From Ignavibacteriota bacterium (GTDB taxonomy: Bacteria > Bacteroidota > Ignavibacteria > UBA10030), in the NCBI GenBank assembly GCA_003155495.1, contig PMDB01000068.1:1-42448 (forward strand): 42,448 bases of DNA. Direction: 5' to 3'. Below the pieces are notes generated by a model. It was not told where the DNA came from. It saw only the letters and a program-made list of their open reading frames with translations, and searched no databases. Positions 1 to 8,346 of the stretch are shown here, piece by piece. Position numbers and translations under genes: made by a program. Each line of letters opens with the position of its first letter. Within the stretch, counting starts at the first letter, position 1.

Positions 1-2985
1 TCATCGTCTGGCAGCGATGCCAACGACGGAAAGTCAACAACGGCCCCCTGGAAGACAATTTCCAAAGTGAATTCAGTCACGTTTGTATCCGGTGATGCAA
101 TTTCCTTTCAAGGCGGAGATTCATTCTTCGGCCAAATCAATGTCAACCAATCAGGTGTCACTATCGGAGCCTATAATGACGGCGTTCAAAAGCCGGTCAT
201 TACCGGAGCCACTCAGCTTTCCGGCTGGACGGTCTATAGCGGCTCGATCTATGTGGCACAAGCATCATCGCTGGTAAAGAATCTTTTCTCCAACGGCGTT
301 CAAATGACGCTCGCGCGTTATCCGAATACTGGATTTCTTACCATCGGAACCACCAACGGCTCAACGACAATTACGGCAACAGGACTCAACCAGGCGTCAG
401 GTTATTGGAACGGTGCGAATCTCCGCATCAGAACTATCCAATGGACGTTTGAGACTCGTACTGTTTCATCATATAATGGAACAATGGTCACTCTTTCAAG
501 TGCGCCGGATTACCCCCCCATAGTGGGTTGGGGATTCTATCTGGACAATAAACTTGCCGCACTGGATGCTCCCGGCGAATGGTACTGTGATCCCAGTACT
601 AATAAAGTGTATTTCTATGCTCCAGGCGGTGTTGACCCGAACACTCTGAGTGTTGCAGGCACTGTTTTCGACTATGGCGTCTACAGTAGTTCTCAAAGCA
701 ACATCACGGTTCAAGGCCTGGAATTCAGATACCAAGCTCAGGCGGCTCTTATGTTCCACTTCGGAAATACCAATATTCGTCTTCTTTCCAATGAGATCTT
801 CGGTGGATCGGTGTATGGCATTCAATTTGATGCGGCGTCTTCGAGTTGTACTATCGACCGCAATACTATTGAGCAAGTCAATGGCGTCGGTATCAGTGTG
901 GTGTCTGCTAACAATTTTGTAATTTCGAACAACGTGATCAAGAATGTTGGCTTGGTTCAAGGTTATGGAAAAAGTGGACTCAGTGGGATGACGGGAATCT
1001 TGGTGAGCGGTTCCGGCAATACGATGAGCGGCAACAGTGTTGACAGTGTAGGGTATAATGGAATTACCGCATACGGCTCAAACTCTCTTGTTGAGAACAA
1101 CGTGGTAACCAATGTCATGCTGAAATTGGCTGATGGCGGTGCCATCTACACGTACGACGGAAATGCACAGACGATACGTAACAATATCATTTCCAACTCG
1201 GTTGGGAATAAGGATGGTGCTACTCATCCCGAGTACAAAGAAACAAACGGAATTTACCTGGACGGGGGAAGTCACGATATACTTGTTGAAGGCAACACGG
1301 TGTCTCACGTGAGCACTGATGGCATATACTTTCAATATTTCTCATATCGCAATACTATCCGCAACAACATGCTCATGGATTGCGACCTTGATACTCATGG
1401 CGATTTTCTTAACATCCTTCAGAACACCAACTATTCCTATGGACAGCATGTCATCACGCATAATGTCTTCAGTCCTAAAACCTCCATTCAGAGACTGGTT
1501 CTCTTAGAAGAGGACGAGGTGTCCTCGGTACTTCATTCGCCGGGGGTTATCGACAGCAATTATTACTTGAATCCATACGGTAATACTATTCCATTTGGAA
1601 CACTCCTCAATAAATCTGGTGGTTATTCGGGGGATAATTATTCATTCGCAGGGTGGAAGACCGCGACAGGCCTGGATGCACACTCAAAGTATATTATTCC
1701 GGCTTCCTATCAACGTGACACCGTATTCATCAATAGCACAGCAAATCCCGTGATGGTGAACCTGCCTCCGGTTTTCTTCTACGACCTTGACAATAATAGT
1801 GTCGTAGGATCATTTATACTTGCCCCATTCTCGTCAAAGATACTCATTCGGGATACTGCGCGCGTGATACCAGGTAACACGACCATAACAGCGAGTCCCT
1901 CATCATTATCGTTTGGCAATGTTATCAGCAATACGATATCAAGTGAGCGGACATACACTCTTTCCGGTTTAAACCTTACGCCTGCAAGTGGAAATATCAT
2001 AGTCACGGCTCCATCAACTGCTTATCAGGTTTCGTTGACAACAGGATCAGGATTTGGTTCTTCACTGAATGTCTCATATACAGGTGGAACACTTTCAGCG
2101 AAAACAATTTATGTCAGGTTCTCTCCGAAGGCTGTGCAGAGCTACAATGACGATATCATGAATTTAGGCGGTGGGGCATCAACTCAATATGTTGCGGTGA
2201 CCGGAACAGGCATCTCCCCACCAACACCCACACTGACCATAAACCCGACATCTTTATCCTTTGGGAATGTTATCATCAATACAATATCCAGCGAGCAGAC
2301 ATATATAGTAACGGGATCGAACTTATCGCCTGCGGTTGATTCTCTTACCATTACAGCGCCATCGGGATTTACGCTATCAACGGTCAGCGGCTCAGGGTTT
2401 ACTTCATCAAAAAGAATACCGTATACAGGCGGAGCACTTTCAGCGAAAACAATTTATGTCAGGTTCTCTCCAGTGGCTGTGTCAGGCTATGGCGGCAATA
2501 TAACGAATGCAGGAGGAGGTGCGGCAACAAAAAATGTGTCTGTAACCGGCACCGGTATCAGCAGTGCTTCACCGGTCATTACCATCAATCCAGGAACACT
2601 TGCATTTGATACTGTAATCGTGAATACAATATCAAGCGAGCGGACATATATAGTATCAGGATCGAACTTAACGCCTGCAGCTGACTCACTTACCATTACA
2701 GCGTCATCGGGATTTACACATATCAACGGTAAGCGGCTCAGGGTTTACTTCGTCAAAAAGAATACCCTATACAGGAAAAACACTTTCAGCGAAAACAATC
2801 TATGTCAGGTTTTCTCCGACAACGGTGCAGAGTTACAATGGTACTCTTACGAATGCAGGAGGAGGCGCGGCAACAAAAAATGTGTCTGTAACCGGCAGTG
2901 GTATCAGCAGTGCTTCACCGGTCATCACCATCAATCCCATATCACTTGCATTCAGTACTGTTCGTACAAATACAAATTCGAGTGA
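1..2985 (+). CDS. T9SS-type surface beta-helix protein, 5' fragment (partial, frameshifted)
   Basis: The frame is open from base 1, so the true start and any signal peptide lie outside the window; the first in-window start codon (GTG at 67) is probably internal. Roughly codons 1-600 have the Asn/Ser/Gly-rich texture of a right-handed parallel beta-helix (repeated N-x-I/V and NNxI rungs such as 'TIRNNIISNS' and 'ILVEGNTVSHV'), as in polysaccharide-degrading or -binding surface proteins. Ig-like repeats of about 110 residues follow from about 1885. Around 2718 the reading frame breaks: the other repeats read GF-T-I-S-T-V-S-G-S, but here one extra A gives GFTHINGK and then nonsense to the stop at 2985. 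Coding similarity continues in frame +2, so this and the 2825-5926 entry are one gene of more than 1970 codons. The enzymatic activity, if any, is unknown. The frameshift may be a sequencing error or real inactivation. Confidence 0.8.
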   Translation, partial: SSSGSDANDGKSTTAPWKTISKVNSVTFVSGDAISFQGGDSFFGQINVNQSGVTIGAYNDGVQKPVITGATQLSGWTVYSGSIYVAQASSLVKNLFSNGVQMTLARYPNTGFLTIGTTNGSTTITATGLNQASGYWNGANLRIRTIQWTFETRTVSSYNGTMVTLSSAPDYPPIVGWGFYLDNKLAALDAPGEWYCDPSTNKVYFYAPGGVDPNTLSVAGTVFDYGVYSSSQSNITVQGLEFRYQAQAALMFHFGNTNIRLLSNEIFGGSVYGIQFDAASSSCTIDRNTIEQVNGVGISVVSANNFVISNNVIKNVGLVQGYGKSGLSGMTGILVSGSGNTMSGNSVDSVGYNGITAYGSNSLVENNVVTNVMLKLADGGAIYTYDGNAQTIRNNIISNSVGNKDGATHPEYKETNGIYLDGGSHDILVEGNTVSHVSTDGIYFQYFSYRNTIRNNMLMDCDLDTHGDFLNILQNTNYSYGQHVITHNVFSPKTSIQRLVLLEEDEVSSVLHSPGVIDSNYYLNPYGNTIPFGTLLNKSGGYSGDNYSFAGWKTATGLDAHSKYIIPASYQRDTVFINSTANPVMVNLPPVFFYDLDNNSVVGSFILAPFSSKILIRDTARVIPGNTTITASPSSLSFGNVISNTISSERTYTLSGLNLTPASGNIIVTAPSTAYQVSLTTGSGFGSSLNVSYTGGTLSAKTIYVRFSPKAVQSYNDDIMNLGGGASTQYVAVTGTGISPPTPTLTINPTSLSFGNVIINTISSEQTYIVTGSNLSPAVDSLTITAPSGFTLSTVSGSGFTSSKRIPYTGGALSAKTIYVRFSPVAVSGYGGNITNAGGGAATKNVSVTGTGISSASPVITINPGTLAFDTVIVNTISSERTYIVSGSNLTPAADSLTITASSGFTHINGKRLRVYFVKKNTLYRKNTFSENNLCQVFSDNGAELQWYSYECRRRRGNKKCVCNRQWYQQCFTGHHHQSHITCIQYCSYKYKFE

Positions 2986-5635
2986 ACAGACATATACCGT
3001 GCAAGGCTCAAATTTGTCGCCGGCAAGCGGAAGTATTACCGTAACTTCGTCGTCTGTATATCAAGTATCTGTCACCAGCGGTTCGGGGTTTGGTTCTTCA
3101 CTGAATGTCTCCTATACAGGCGGTACGTTATCTTCAACAACAATCTATGTCAGGTTTTCTCCGACGGCTGTGCAGAGTTATAATGCAACTATCAGTAATG
3201 CAGGAGGCGGGGCAATAACACAGAATGTCGCAGTGACCGGAACAGGCGTCTCCGCCACAACACCCGCGCTGAAGGTAAACCCGACATCTTTATCATTTGG
3301 GGATGTTGTCATCAATACGGTATCAAGCGAGCTGACGTATACATTAACAGGATTGAACTTATCGCCTGCAACTGACTCACTTACCATTACGGCGTCATCT
3401 GGATTTACCATATCAACGGTAAGCGGCTCAGGGTTTACTTCATCAAAAAGAATAGCATATACAAGCGGAACACTCCAACCCATACCGAAAATAATCTATG
3501 TAAGATTTTCACCAACGGCTGTACAGAGCTATTATGGCACTATCACGAATTCAGGCGGCGGTGCGGCAGAGCAGATTGTTGCAATAGGTGGTAGTGGTAT
3601 TAATACACCACCACCTCTCCTGACAGTAAACTCGACATCATTGTCTTTTGGAAATGTTATTATCAATGAAACGTCGAATGTACAGGCTTACGCATTAACG
3701 GGATCGAACTTATCACCTGAAAGTGGAAATATCACAATCACTGCACCGACAGGATTTCAGGTGTCGTCAACATCTGGTTCGGGCTTTGACTCATCCATGA
3801 CAATTTCCTATACCGGGGGGGCATTTTCTGCGAAGACGATCTATGGACGATTCTTGCCAACAGTACCGCAGGCCTATAGCGGAAGCATCACAAACATCGG
3901 AGGCGGCGCAACGCCCACGAATGTACCTGTGAGCGGGAGCGGCGTAGAGCCGACGATAACAGTGAGTCCCCTCTCTTTACCGTTTGGCGGTGTTGTACTG
4001 AATACATCAAGTGAACGGACATACACACTTTCCGGTTTAAACCTTTTGCCTGCAAATGGGAATATTATAATCACAGCTTCATCAACGGCTTATCAGGTTT
4101 CCTTGACAACAGGATCAGGATTTGGTTCATCGGTAAGCGTACTTTATTCGGGAGGAGCAATATCTTCACCCGCAACAATTTTTGTGAAGTTCTTGCCAAC
4201 GGTGGAACAAAGTTATTCCGAAAATATCACAAACACCGGAGGCGGTGCTGCAATGCAAAATGTATCGGTAAGCGGGATAGGGGTATCTGCATCGGCTCCA
4301 TTACTAACAACAAATCCTTCATTACTATCATTTGACAACATCACAATAAACACCCTATCTCCGGAAAAGGCCTACACTCTTTCCGGTTTAAACTTATCGC
4401 CAGCAATCGATTCTCTTACCATTACAGCGCCATCGGGATTTACAATATCAACTGTAAGCGGTTCGGGTTTTACTTCGTTAAAAAGAATACCATATACAGG
4501 TGGAACATTGTCAGCGAAAACCATCTATGCAAGATTTACGCCGACAACGGTGCAGGATTATTCCAGTACCATCACACATGCAGGAGGTGGTGCAGCAGCA
4601 CAAAGCGTGTCGGTGAGTGGTAGCGGTGTAGCACCGGCAATACTCGTGAGTCCAGCATCATTACCGTTTGGCAGCGTTATTATTAATTCATCAAGTGAAT
4701 TGACATACACACTTTCCGGTTTGAACTTGCAGCCTGCAAATGATACTGTGAGAATAACAGCGCCAATCGGATTTACCATATCGACCGCAAGCAGTTCGGG
4801 TTTTAACTCTTCTCTCAATCTTCCTTATACAACCAGTACTTTGTCTTCAACCACAATCTATGTACGATTTTCTCCAGTGGCAGTGCAGACCTATAGCGGC
4901 AATATTACGAACAATGGCGGCGGAGCGGTAACTCAGAATGTGCCGGTAAGCGGAGAAAGCATTACTCCGTTGCTTACGGTGAGTTCATCTTCGGTAGCCT
5001 TCGGAAATGTTCCCATACATGCAACATCTGCTGAATCGACGTTCACCATAAAAGGTTCAAACTTAACGCCTGCAATAGGGAATATTATTGTGACGGCTCC
5101 GTCCGGTTTTGAAGTGTCTATAACAACCGGTTCGGGTTTTAACTCTTCCATCAACATCCTTTATACCGCCAGTACTTTATCTTCAACCACAATCTATGTC
5201 AGGTTTTCTCCAACGGCAATGCAGAGCTACAGTGGCAATATTACGAACGATGGAGGTGGTGCGACAACACAAAACGTGACCGTAAGCGGAACAAGTGCAA
5301 ACGCTGCTTCTTTAAGTTTGAGTGCAGCATCTCTCTCTTTCGGTGATGTGACAATCAATGCACTATCGCGTGAGAAATCATATACAATTTCTGGAACAAA
5401 TTTGATAGCCAGCGGAATTATCGCAATAACCTCGTCAAAAGGATTTCAAGTATCAGCGACAAGCGGTGCTGGATTTGATTCATCTATTTCTATCTCCTAT
5501 GCCAGTGATACGTTATCGGCAAGATCTATTTATGTTCGATTTTCTCCAACCGTTGTGGAGAATTACAATGGCAACATTACACATGCGGGGGGTGGAGCAC
5601 CTGCACTCAATGTTTCAGTAAGTGGTGCCGGTTTA
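1885..5635 (+). repeat. Eleven tandem Ig-like repeat units of about 330-345 bp
   Basis: Unit starts, judged from the recurring (L/I)-x-(V/I)-x-P-x-S-L-x-F pattern, fall near 1885, 2231, 2575, 2921, 3268, 3618, 3952, 4301, 4640, 4969 and 5312. The units differ mostly by substitutions, but some stretches are nearly identical in DNA: 2511-2591 and 2857-2937 differ at about 4 of 81 positions. The spacing of that pair is 346 bp, not a multiple of three, which independently marks the single-base insertion in unit 3. The units resemble BACON/ASH-like or 'choice-of-anchor' stalk domains common in proteins with type IX sorting tails, where they act as spacers. Confidence 0.85.
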
Positions 5636-5926
5636 CCCGCTAATGAGATTGTTCAACTAGGCCAAAATTTCCCTAATCCCTTCAATCCAAACACGAAAAT
5701 CCCATATTCTGTTTTTAAGAAGTCGTGGGTGAAATTGACTATCTTCAATATACTCGGACAACGAATTAGTACATTGATCGACAAAGAGCAAGATGTAGGG
5801 TACTATCAACCGGAATTCGACATCGCCAAAACCAACAATAAAGTAGATTTAGCATCAGGTGTTTATTTTTACCGGTTAGAGATAGCCGGGGTTTCAATTA
5901 CAAAAAAGTTTTTAGTGTTAAAATAG
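2825..5926 (+). CDS. T9SS-type surface beta-helix protein, 3' fragment: Ig-like repeats plus type IX sorting domain
   Basis: This is the 3' portion of the gene that starts before the window. The listed start (GTG at 2825) is only the first start codon in this frame; homology to the neighbouring repeats already begins at about 2719, directly after the presumed one-base insertion. It carries the end of repeat 3 and repeats 4-11. Each repeat begins with a pattern like LTVNPTSLSFGNV, has a central GSNLSPA and ends IYVRFSPTAVQSY...NAGGGA...VSGTG. The last 90 or so residues form a Por/T9SS type A sorting domain (NFPNPFNPNTKI, then FNILGQRI, then LASGVYFYRL, ending KKFLVLK). That domain predicts translocation through the outer membrane by the type IX system and attachment to, or release from, the surface. 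The protein is not obviously linked to the capsule locus downstream. Confidence 0.85.
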   Translation: MQSYNGTLTNAGGGAATKNVSVTGSGISSASPVITINPISLAFSTVRTNTNSSEQTYTVQGSNLSPASGSITVTSSSVYQVSVTSGSGFGSSLNVSYTGGTLSSTTIYVRFSPTAVQSYNATISNAGGGAITQNVAVTGTGVSATTPALKVNPTSLSFGDVVINTVSSELTYTLTGLNLSPATDSLTITASSGFTISTVSGSGFTSSKRIAYTSGTLQPIPKIIYVRFSPTAVQSYYGTITNSGGGAAEQIVAIGGSGINTPPPLLTVNSTSLSFGNVIINETSNVQAYALTGSNLSPESGNITITAPTGFQVSSTSGSGFDSSMTISYTGGAFSAKTIYGRFLPTVPQAYSGSITNIGGGATPTNVPVSGSGVEPTITVSPLSLPFGGVVLNTSSERTYTLSGLNLLPANGNIIITASSTAYQVSLTTGSGFGSSVSVLYSGGAISSPATIFVKFLPTVEQSYSENITNTGGGAAMQNVSVSGIGVSASAPLLTTNPSLLSFDNITINTLSPEKAYTLSGLNLSPAIDSLTITAPSGFTISTVSGSGFTSLKRIPYTGGTLSAKTIYARFTPTTVQDYSSTITHAGGGAAAQSVSVSGSGVAPAILVSPASLPFGSVIINSSSELTYTLSGLNLQPANDTVRITAPIGFTISTASSSGFNSSLNLPYTTSTLSSTTIYVRFSPVAVQTYSGNITNNGGGAVTQNVPVSGESITPLLTVSSSSVAFGNVPIHATSAESTFTIKGSNLTPAIGNIIVTAPSGFEVSITTGSGFNSSINILYTASTLSSTTIYVRFSPTAMQSYSGNITNDGGGATTQNVTVSGTSANAASLSLSAASLSFGDVTINALSREKSYTISGTNLIASGIIAITSSKGFQVSATSGAGFDSSISISYASDTLSARSIYVRFSPTVVENYNGNITHAGGGAPALNVSVSGAGLPANEIVQLGQNFPNPFNPNTKIPYSVFKKSWVKLTIFNILGQRISTLIDKEQDVGYYQPEFDIAKTNNKVDLASGVYFYRLEIAGVSITKKFLVLK

Positions 5927-6009
5927 TTTCAAGGATTATTCGTTTCCGGGTTTCATACTCCACATCTTGCTGTGTTCCATGGATGCCTTTCCGACTTTGT
6001 CGATGTATT

Positions 6010-6065
6010 GTTTCGATATGAATATCGAAACGGAAAAGTCATTCCCGAATGATTTAATCGGGAAT
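6010..6065. repeat. Two adjacent inverted repeats downstream of the surface-protein gene
   Basis: A 10-bp perfect inverted repeat (GTTTCGATAT at 6010-6019 and ATATCGAAAC at 6022-6031) is followed by an 8-bp one (ATTCCCGA at 6041-6048 and TCGGGAAT at 6058-6065). Neither is followed by a T-run, so they are not classical terminators. The second resembles short dispersed palindromes found between genes in many genomes, but copies elsewhere in this genome cannot be checked here. The rest of the 578-bp spacer 5927-6504 holds only the sites listed separately; I see no gene in it. Confidence 0.5.
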
Positions 6066-6344
6066 CCAGAATAATAGATTGAAGACGCCGGAGCTTGCTT
6101 CAGGGTAGTTTACTGTTGAGACAGAAAAACTTACTACCCATCCTTGCCAATTATCCAATAGTAAAAGGCTAAAAAGATACTTGATGATGGGTGCAGAGAA
6201 AGATAACTACTGCAGGATAACAATGGCATCGTCATCATTGAGTAAAGATGTGTAGTGCAAAATGCTTTGTGCATCTTGCATTGCTTTCTTATATATACTC
6301 TATTGGAATGTTCGGCAAAAGGTACCTAAAAATCCTACAACTGG

Positions 6345-6384
6345 GTTTTGGGAAGGGTAAGCAACGGTAACACTTCCCTAAAAC
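6345..6384. promoter_or_regulatory. Stem-loop upstream of the response regulator
   Basis: GTTTTGGGAAG (6345-6355) pairs with CTTCCCTAAAAC (6373-6384) with one bulged T, around a 17-base loop. It lies just before the twin palindromes at 6388-6421 and about 120 bp upstream of the response regulator start. It could be a leader structure or part of an operator region. It is seen only as symmetry; the function is inferred. Confidence 0.35.
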
Positions 6385-6387
6385 AGA

Positions 6388-6421
6388 TTAGAAAGTTCTA
6401 ATTATTGTTAGAGGTTTCTAA
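6388..6421. promoter_or_regulatory. Twin 14-bp palindromes, operator-like
   Basis: TTAGAAAGTTCTAA (6388-6401) and TTAGAGGTTTCTAA (6408-6421) share the form TTAG-N6-CTAA and match at 11 of 14 positions. They are 20 bp apart start to start, about two helical turns, so two dimers would sit on the same face of the DNA. They lie about 85-115 bp upstream of the response regulator at 6505. This is the arrangement expected of an operator; the binding protein is unknown. Confidence 0.45.
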
Positions 6422-6504
6422 GTTGTTTTAAATCTTGATTTCTGATAATTTATTTCAGTTTCTGAAGTCATAATATTATCCACCATTGGAAGAAGCATAA
6501 ATCT

Positions 6505-7272
6505 ATGTCGACCCCATTACGGTTGTTAATTGTCGATGATGACGATGCCTTTAGGCTGGCTTTGAAATCGGCAATGGATGATTCAGGATATAGTGTAGAA
6601 TCTTGTGATTGCGGAGAAGCTGGAATAAATATTCTTCGTGCGTCAGTGTTTGATGTTGTCATATTGGATTATCGGATGCCCGGAATTTCCGGTTTGAATG
6701 TGCTCCAATGGATGCATGAACAAAAAATGGAAACTCCGGTTATTATGCTCACCGCAGTCGGTTCTGAAAACATTGCAGTAGAAGCGATGAAATTGGGAGC
6801 ATATGATTACTTTGCGAAAGACACGATAGATATCTTTCACCTCCCGATAGCGATCAACAGTGCATATGAATGCTTTCTTTTCAAAAAAGAAAAAATGCGG
6901 AATCAATTGAATGAACAAACGCATGAAAAAAATTTGAAAGCAGCTGAACTGTTTCACGCGACACTGTCGTCGCTTTCCTATATTGTAAATAACAGCCTGT
7001 CTTTGCTGGTGCTCAATATTCAAGAGGATATGCAGTCGTTATTGCCGAATGTGAAAGAAAAGGCACAAGCGCAATTCATGCAAGCCTTCAACGAAATTGC
7101 CCAGGATATGGATGTCATTTCTGTAAGTGTTCGTGCAATGTTGAATCTTTCTGAAGCCATGTGCAAACAGATAGCGTTGTCTGAAGATACGAGTACTCTG
7201 GAAAACTTTTTACATGAAGAGATAAATGCTTTGGAAGTTGCTCGCACTAACGCAATGAGTGAAATAAAATAA
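6505..7272 (+). CDS. Response regulator with receiver domain and non-canonical helical C-terminus
   Basis: Residues 1-120 form a receiver domain: acidic pocket in 'LLIVDDDDAF' (D11-D14), phosphoacceptor D55 in 'VVILDYRMPG', switch T83 and conserved K105. No DNA-binding or enzymatic output domain follows. Instead residues 125-255 are predicted helical, beginning with a charged Lys/Glu/Gln linker. The stretch at 154-165 (LSSLSYIVNNSL) has the spacing of a histidine-kinase dimerisation box (I-A-H-E-I-N-N-P-L) with the phosphorylated His replaced by Tyr159. It may therefore be a signalling adaptor or a pseudo-DHp protein acting on a partner. A GGAAG stretch precedes the ATG by about 13 bases. It is transcribed toward the phosphatase gene; a role in controlling the polysaccharide locus is inference from position. 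Confidence 0.85.
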   Translation: MSTPLRLLIVDDDDAFRLALKSAMDDSGYSVESCDCGEAGINILRASVFDVVILDYRMPGISGLNVLQWMHEQKMETPVIMLTAVGSENIAVEAMKLGAYDYFAKDTIDIFHLPIAINSAYECFLFKKEKMRNQLNEQTHEKNLKAAELFHATLSSLSYIVNNSLSLLVLNIQEDMQSLLPNVKEKAQAQFMQAFNEIAQDMDVISVSVRAMLNLSEAMCKQIALSEDTSTLENFLHEEINALEVARTNAMSEIK

Positions 7273-7416
7273 GGGAAGCTGTTGTTTGGCCTGCATCCTC
7301 GAACAGAGGGAAAACTTCTTTGAGCTATCGAGAATAAATCATTCGGATGGTTTAGGGGCAAGGAAGACATACAATGATGAAAACGAATGCAAAGACTGAT
7401 GGTGGCGTGATCGGAT

Positions 7417-7887
7417 CTACGATGTATCTTTAAGAATAGCAGGTAAAATCCTTTGTACTTCTCTATCTATTTCCTTAAAACATTTTTCATAAATTATTTT
7501 TGATTTACCGGTCGGATCTTTTATCTCTACATCATCGAGAGAGTTCTTATGTAAATACTCCTTTAAAAGGAAAACATGCTTAGCAAATTTAGGAAATGCA
7601 CTGTGAATACGTTGTTTATGAATTTTTTCCATGCAGAGGATAATATCCATATCTTTCAGCATTGCCTTCGTCAGTTGTCGCGATTTGTGTGAACCGATAT
7701 AAATATGTCGTTTCATACAGACCTCTGAAGTGTTCAGATCAGGTGTACAATTCTCAAGGGCATCGATACCGGCAGATGCCACAAAGACTGAATGAAAGCC
7801 AGGAGAAAAAGCGAGTAGTCTTTTAAGGATTCCCTCTGCCATAACACTGCGACAAATATTTGCTGTACAGACAAATAAGATTTTCAT
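7417..7887 (-). CDS. Low-molecular-weight protein-tyrosine phosphatase (Wzb-like)
   Basis: This 156-residue protein opens with the family's active-site loop, C7-T-A-N-I-C-R13-S14 (CX5R-S), and carries a C-terminal DPTG sequence supplying the general-acid Asp. The length is normal for the family. Family knowledge: such enzymes dephosphorylate the C-terminal tyrosines of BY-kinases (Wzb/Wzc, Etp/Etk) and thereby control capsule polymer length and export. Here the candidate partner is the Wzc-type protein whose gene starts 460 bp away on the other strand. The divergent arrangement is unlike the usual co-directional wzb-wzc order. The start ATG (7885-7887 on the plus strand) lacks a strong ribosome-binding site. 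The enzyme family is certain; the substrate is inferred. Confidence 0.93.
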   Translation of the reverse strand: MKILFVCTANICRSVMAEGILKRLLAFSPGFHSVFVASAGIDALENCTPDLNTSEVCMKRHIYIGSHKSRQLTKAMLKDMDIILCMEKIHKQRIHSAFPKFAKHVFLLKEYLHKNSLDDVEIKDPTGKSKIIYEKCFKEIDREVQRILPAILKDTS

Positions 7888-8006
7888 TGAAAAAAGTAAT
7901 CAATTATTTCCATTATCTCAAAGTATGTCTTGAAGTTTAGCGAATTAGCGGTTGTTGTACCATACGGTAGATGTGATCCTTATCATCCAAAGAGCAATTC
8001 ATTTTT

Positions 8007-8024
8007 ATTAGTTTAAAAACTAAT
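8007..8024. promoter_or_regulatory. 18-bp perfect palindrome in the divergent wzb/wzc spacer
   Basis: ATTAGTTTAAAAACTAAT has 8-bp arms around a 2-bp centre and lies 120 bp upstream of the phosphatase gene. It shares TTAG...CTAA ends with the twin palindromes at 6388-6421, but the inner spacing is 8 rather than 6. A second weaker dyad, CCCAAAA-N6-TTTTGGG, is at 8047-8066. The palindrome could be an operator; the evidence is symmetry and position only. Confidence 0.4.
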
Positions 8025-8203
8025 GTTCTAAACGTCTAAAATTGCCCCCAAAATATTGATTTTGGGAAAAAAATTGGATAATTTGGAATTTATTATAGTA
8101 GAAACTGCTAATTACTAATACTATGGAAGATTTTCGTATTAGGAACTGTCTTTTATTTTTGGGGGTTCTGCTAAAGTTTCGTTAATGGTTTTTTTCCCCT
8201 TAT

Positions 8204-8221
8204 GTCACACATGACTGTGAC
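8204..8221. promoter_or_regulatory. Dyad GTCACA-N6-TGTGAC upstream of wzc
   Basis: GTCACACATGACTGTGAC is a perfect 6+6 inverted repeat with a 6-bp spacer, about 125 bp upstream of the wzc start. It has CRP/FNR-like half-sites but in the inverted order (TCACA-N6-TGTGA rather than TGTGA-N6-TCACA), so it is not a textbook CRP site. It is a candidate operator for the polysaccharide operon. The remaining sequence of the 459-bp spacer 7888-8346 shows no gene. Confidence 0.4.
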
Positions 8222-8346
8222 TGAAAGAGCGGAGCTGTAGTAATTCAGGTATAGTAACCTTAATTGATTCGACAATCGGCGTGCATGTATCACGTTTTCA
8301 GAATTCAGGATTGCACGATTTTTAAGAACATTTTTATAAAGCGGAA

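Noticed and set aside
496-960. 154-codon open frame on the minus strand inside the beta-helix gene
   Set aside because: It is antisense to a well-supported reading frame and shows no recognisable motif; a shadow frame caused by composition.
2700-2860. Programmed ribosomal frameshift in the surface protein
   Set aside because: There is no slippery heptamer or downstream structure, and comparison with sister repeats shows a simple one-base insertion.
1885-5635. CRISPR-like or satellite repeat array
   Set aside because: The repeats are in-frame protein domains of 330-345 bp without spacers.
8047-8066. Terminator formed by CCCAAAA-N6-TTTTGGG
   Set aside because: The flanking run on the plus strand is A, not T, and on the minus strand it lies upstream of a gene start; kept only as a dyad.
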